Source: Acidobacteriota bacterium (GTDB lineage: Bacteria; Actinomycetota; Acidimicrobiia; Acidimicrobiales; Microtrichaceae). From it: a DNA stretch of 64,000 nt. How positions within the stretch are numbered: the stretch's first letter is position 1; each line of letters starts with the position of its first letter. Shown here in pieces: positions 63,814 to 64,000 of this stretch. The stretch lies in contig QEUP01000014.1 of assembly GCA_003577145.1 (NCBI GenBank), positions 1 through 64,000 on the forward strand, given 5' to 3'. The translations under genes and the position numbers were made by a program. The notes beneath the pieces are model-generated. The model ran no database searches. It had not been told where the DNA came from and worked only from the letters and a program-made list of their open reading frames with translations.

Positions 63814-64000
63814 TCAGGCTCCGAGCAGCCAGCCGGCCAGGTCTCCCAGCACGTAGCCGGCGCCCACCACCACCACCATCACCGGCGGGTAGAAGCTGGC
63901 GCGGTTGAACAGGCGGTGCGCCACAGCGGCGTCGGCGTCACGGGCCAGGCGCCACGACGGCACGACGAGCAGCACCGCCCCCACGAGCAGCGCCATCGGG
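63814..64000 (-). CDS. Membrane protein C-terminus, possibly UbiA-family prenyltransferase (partial)
   Basis: The frame is open to the window end, so only the last 60 or so residues are seen: VGAVLLVVPSWRLARDADAAVAHRLFNRASFYPPVMVVVVGAGYVLGDLAGWLLGA. The R-L-F-N-R-A-S-x-Y pattern before a final helix resembles the end of UbiA-type prenyltransferases such as protoheme farnesyltransferase. This is a weak match. The start lies beyond 64000. Confidence 0.35.
   Translation of the reverse strand, partial: PMALLVGAVLLVVPSWRLARDADAAVAHRLFNRASFYPPVMVVVVGAGYVLGDLAGWLLGA

Overview
The window is high-GC DNA from an actinobacterium. The strongest evidence is the block at 21.3-33 kb: crgA, trpG/pabA, PASTA/Ser-Thr kinase genes, pbpA, rodA, pstP, fhaB, fhaA and tRNA-Leu(CAG). 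This is the same order as the classic Mycobacterium crgA-to-leuT region. GTG/TTG starts, ATGA-type overlaps, apparently leaderless promoters and abundant acyl-CoA catabolism genes suggest a deep-branching, possibly Acidimicrobiia-like lineage. That lineage assignment is inference.

Region 1 (1-9.1 kb) is accessory and eroded. It holds a frameshifted large serine recombinase C-terminus, a frameshifted vapC, a BrnTA-like toxin-antitoxin pair whose toxin frame is broken, a helix-turn-helix remnant, a DNA methyltransferase with an extra C-terminal domain and a small RHH protein. After a GMC oxidoreductase and a surface protein come an XRE/nucleotidyltransferase pair, a YdeI-like protein, two 36-bp direct repeats and a stray copy of part of a nearby EAL gene.

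Region 2 (9.2-21 kb) carries a secreted glycine-rich protein, arsM with a near-consensus promoter covered by four ATCGAT hexamers, a PAS-GGDEF-EAL protein, an ABC-2 exporter operon, a FadD-type ligase diverging from a thiolase, and a small zinc-ribbon membrane protein.

Region 3 (21.3-33 kb) is the conserved growth and division locus. It is remodelled: one active PASTA kinase, one PASTA pseudokinase that has lost the catalytic Lys, HRD and DFG residues, and one PASTA protein with no kinase domain. No pknA-like gene is present.

Region 4 (33-47 kb) has SRPBCC, MOSC, membrane-protein and glutamate dehydrogenase genes. It then has a six-gene operon on the minus strand (44.9 to 37.9 kb): a small conserved protein, a MerR regulator, two phytoene-desaturase-like flavoproteins, an acyl-CoA dehydrogenase and an aldehyde dehydrogenase. 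A 27-bp palindrome lies in front of it.

Region 5 (47-64 kb) is lipid or carboxylic-acid catabolism. An acyl-CoA dehydrogenase and an acyl-CoA ligase have promoters that share a TGATNNCGCAA-like motif, next to a tandem-domain Lrp/AsnC regulator. A twelve-gene minus-strand run (63.7 to 51.5 kb) then encodes CoA ligase, SCP2 protein, aldehyde dehydrogenase, two enoyl-CoA hydratases, two SDRs, TetR, a PPDK-like protein lacking the PEP barrel, a double-hotdog dehydratase and two paralogous membrane proteins. It starts from a promoter with a TetR-type palindrome. The substrate cannot be told from sequence.
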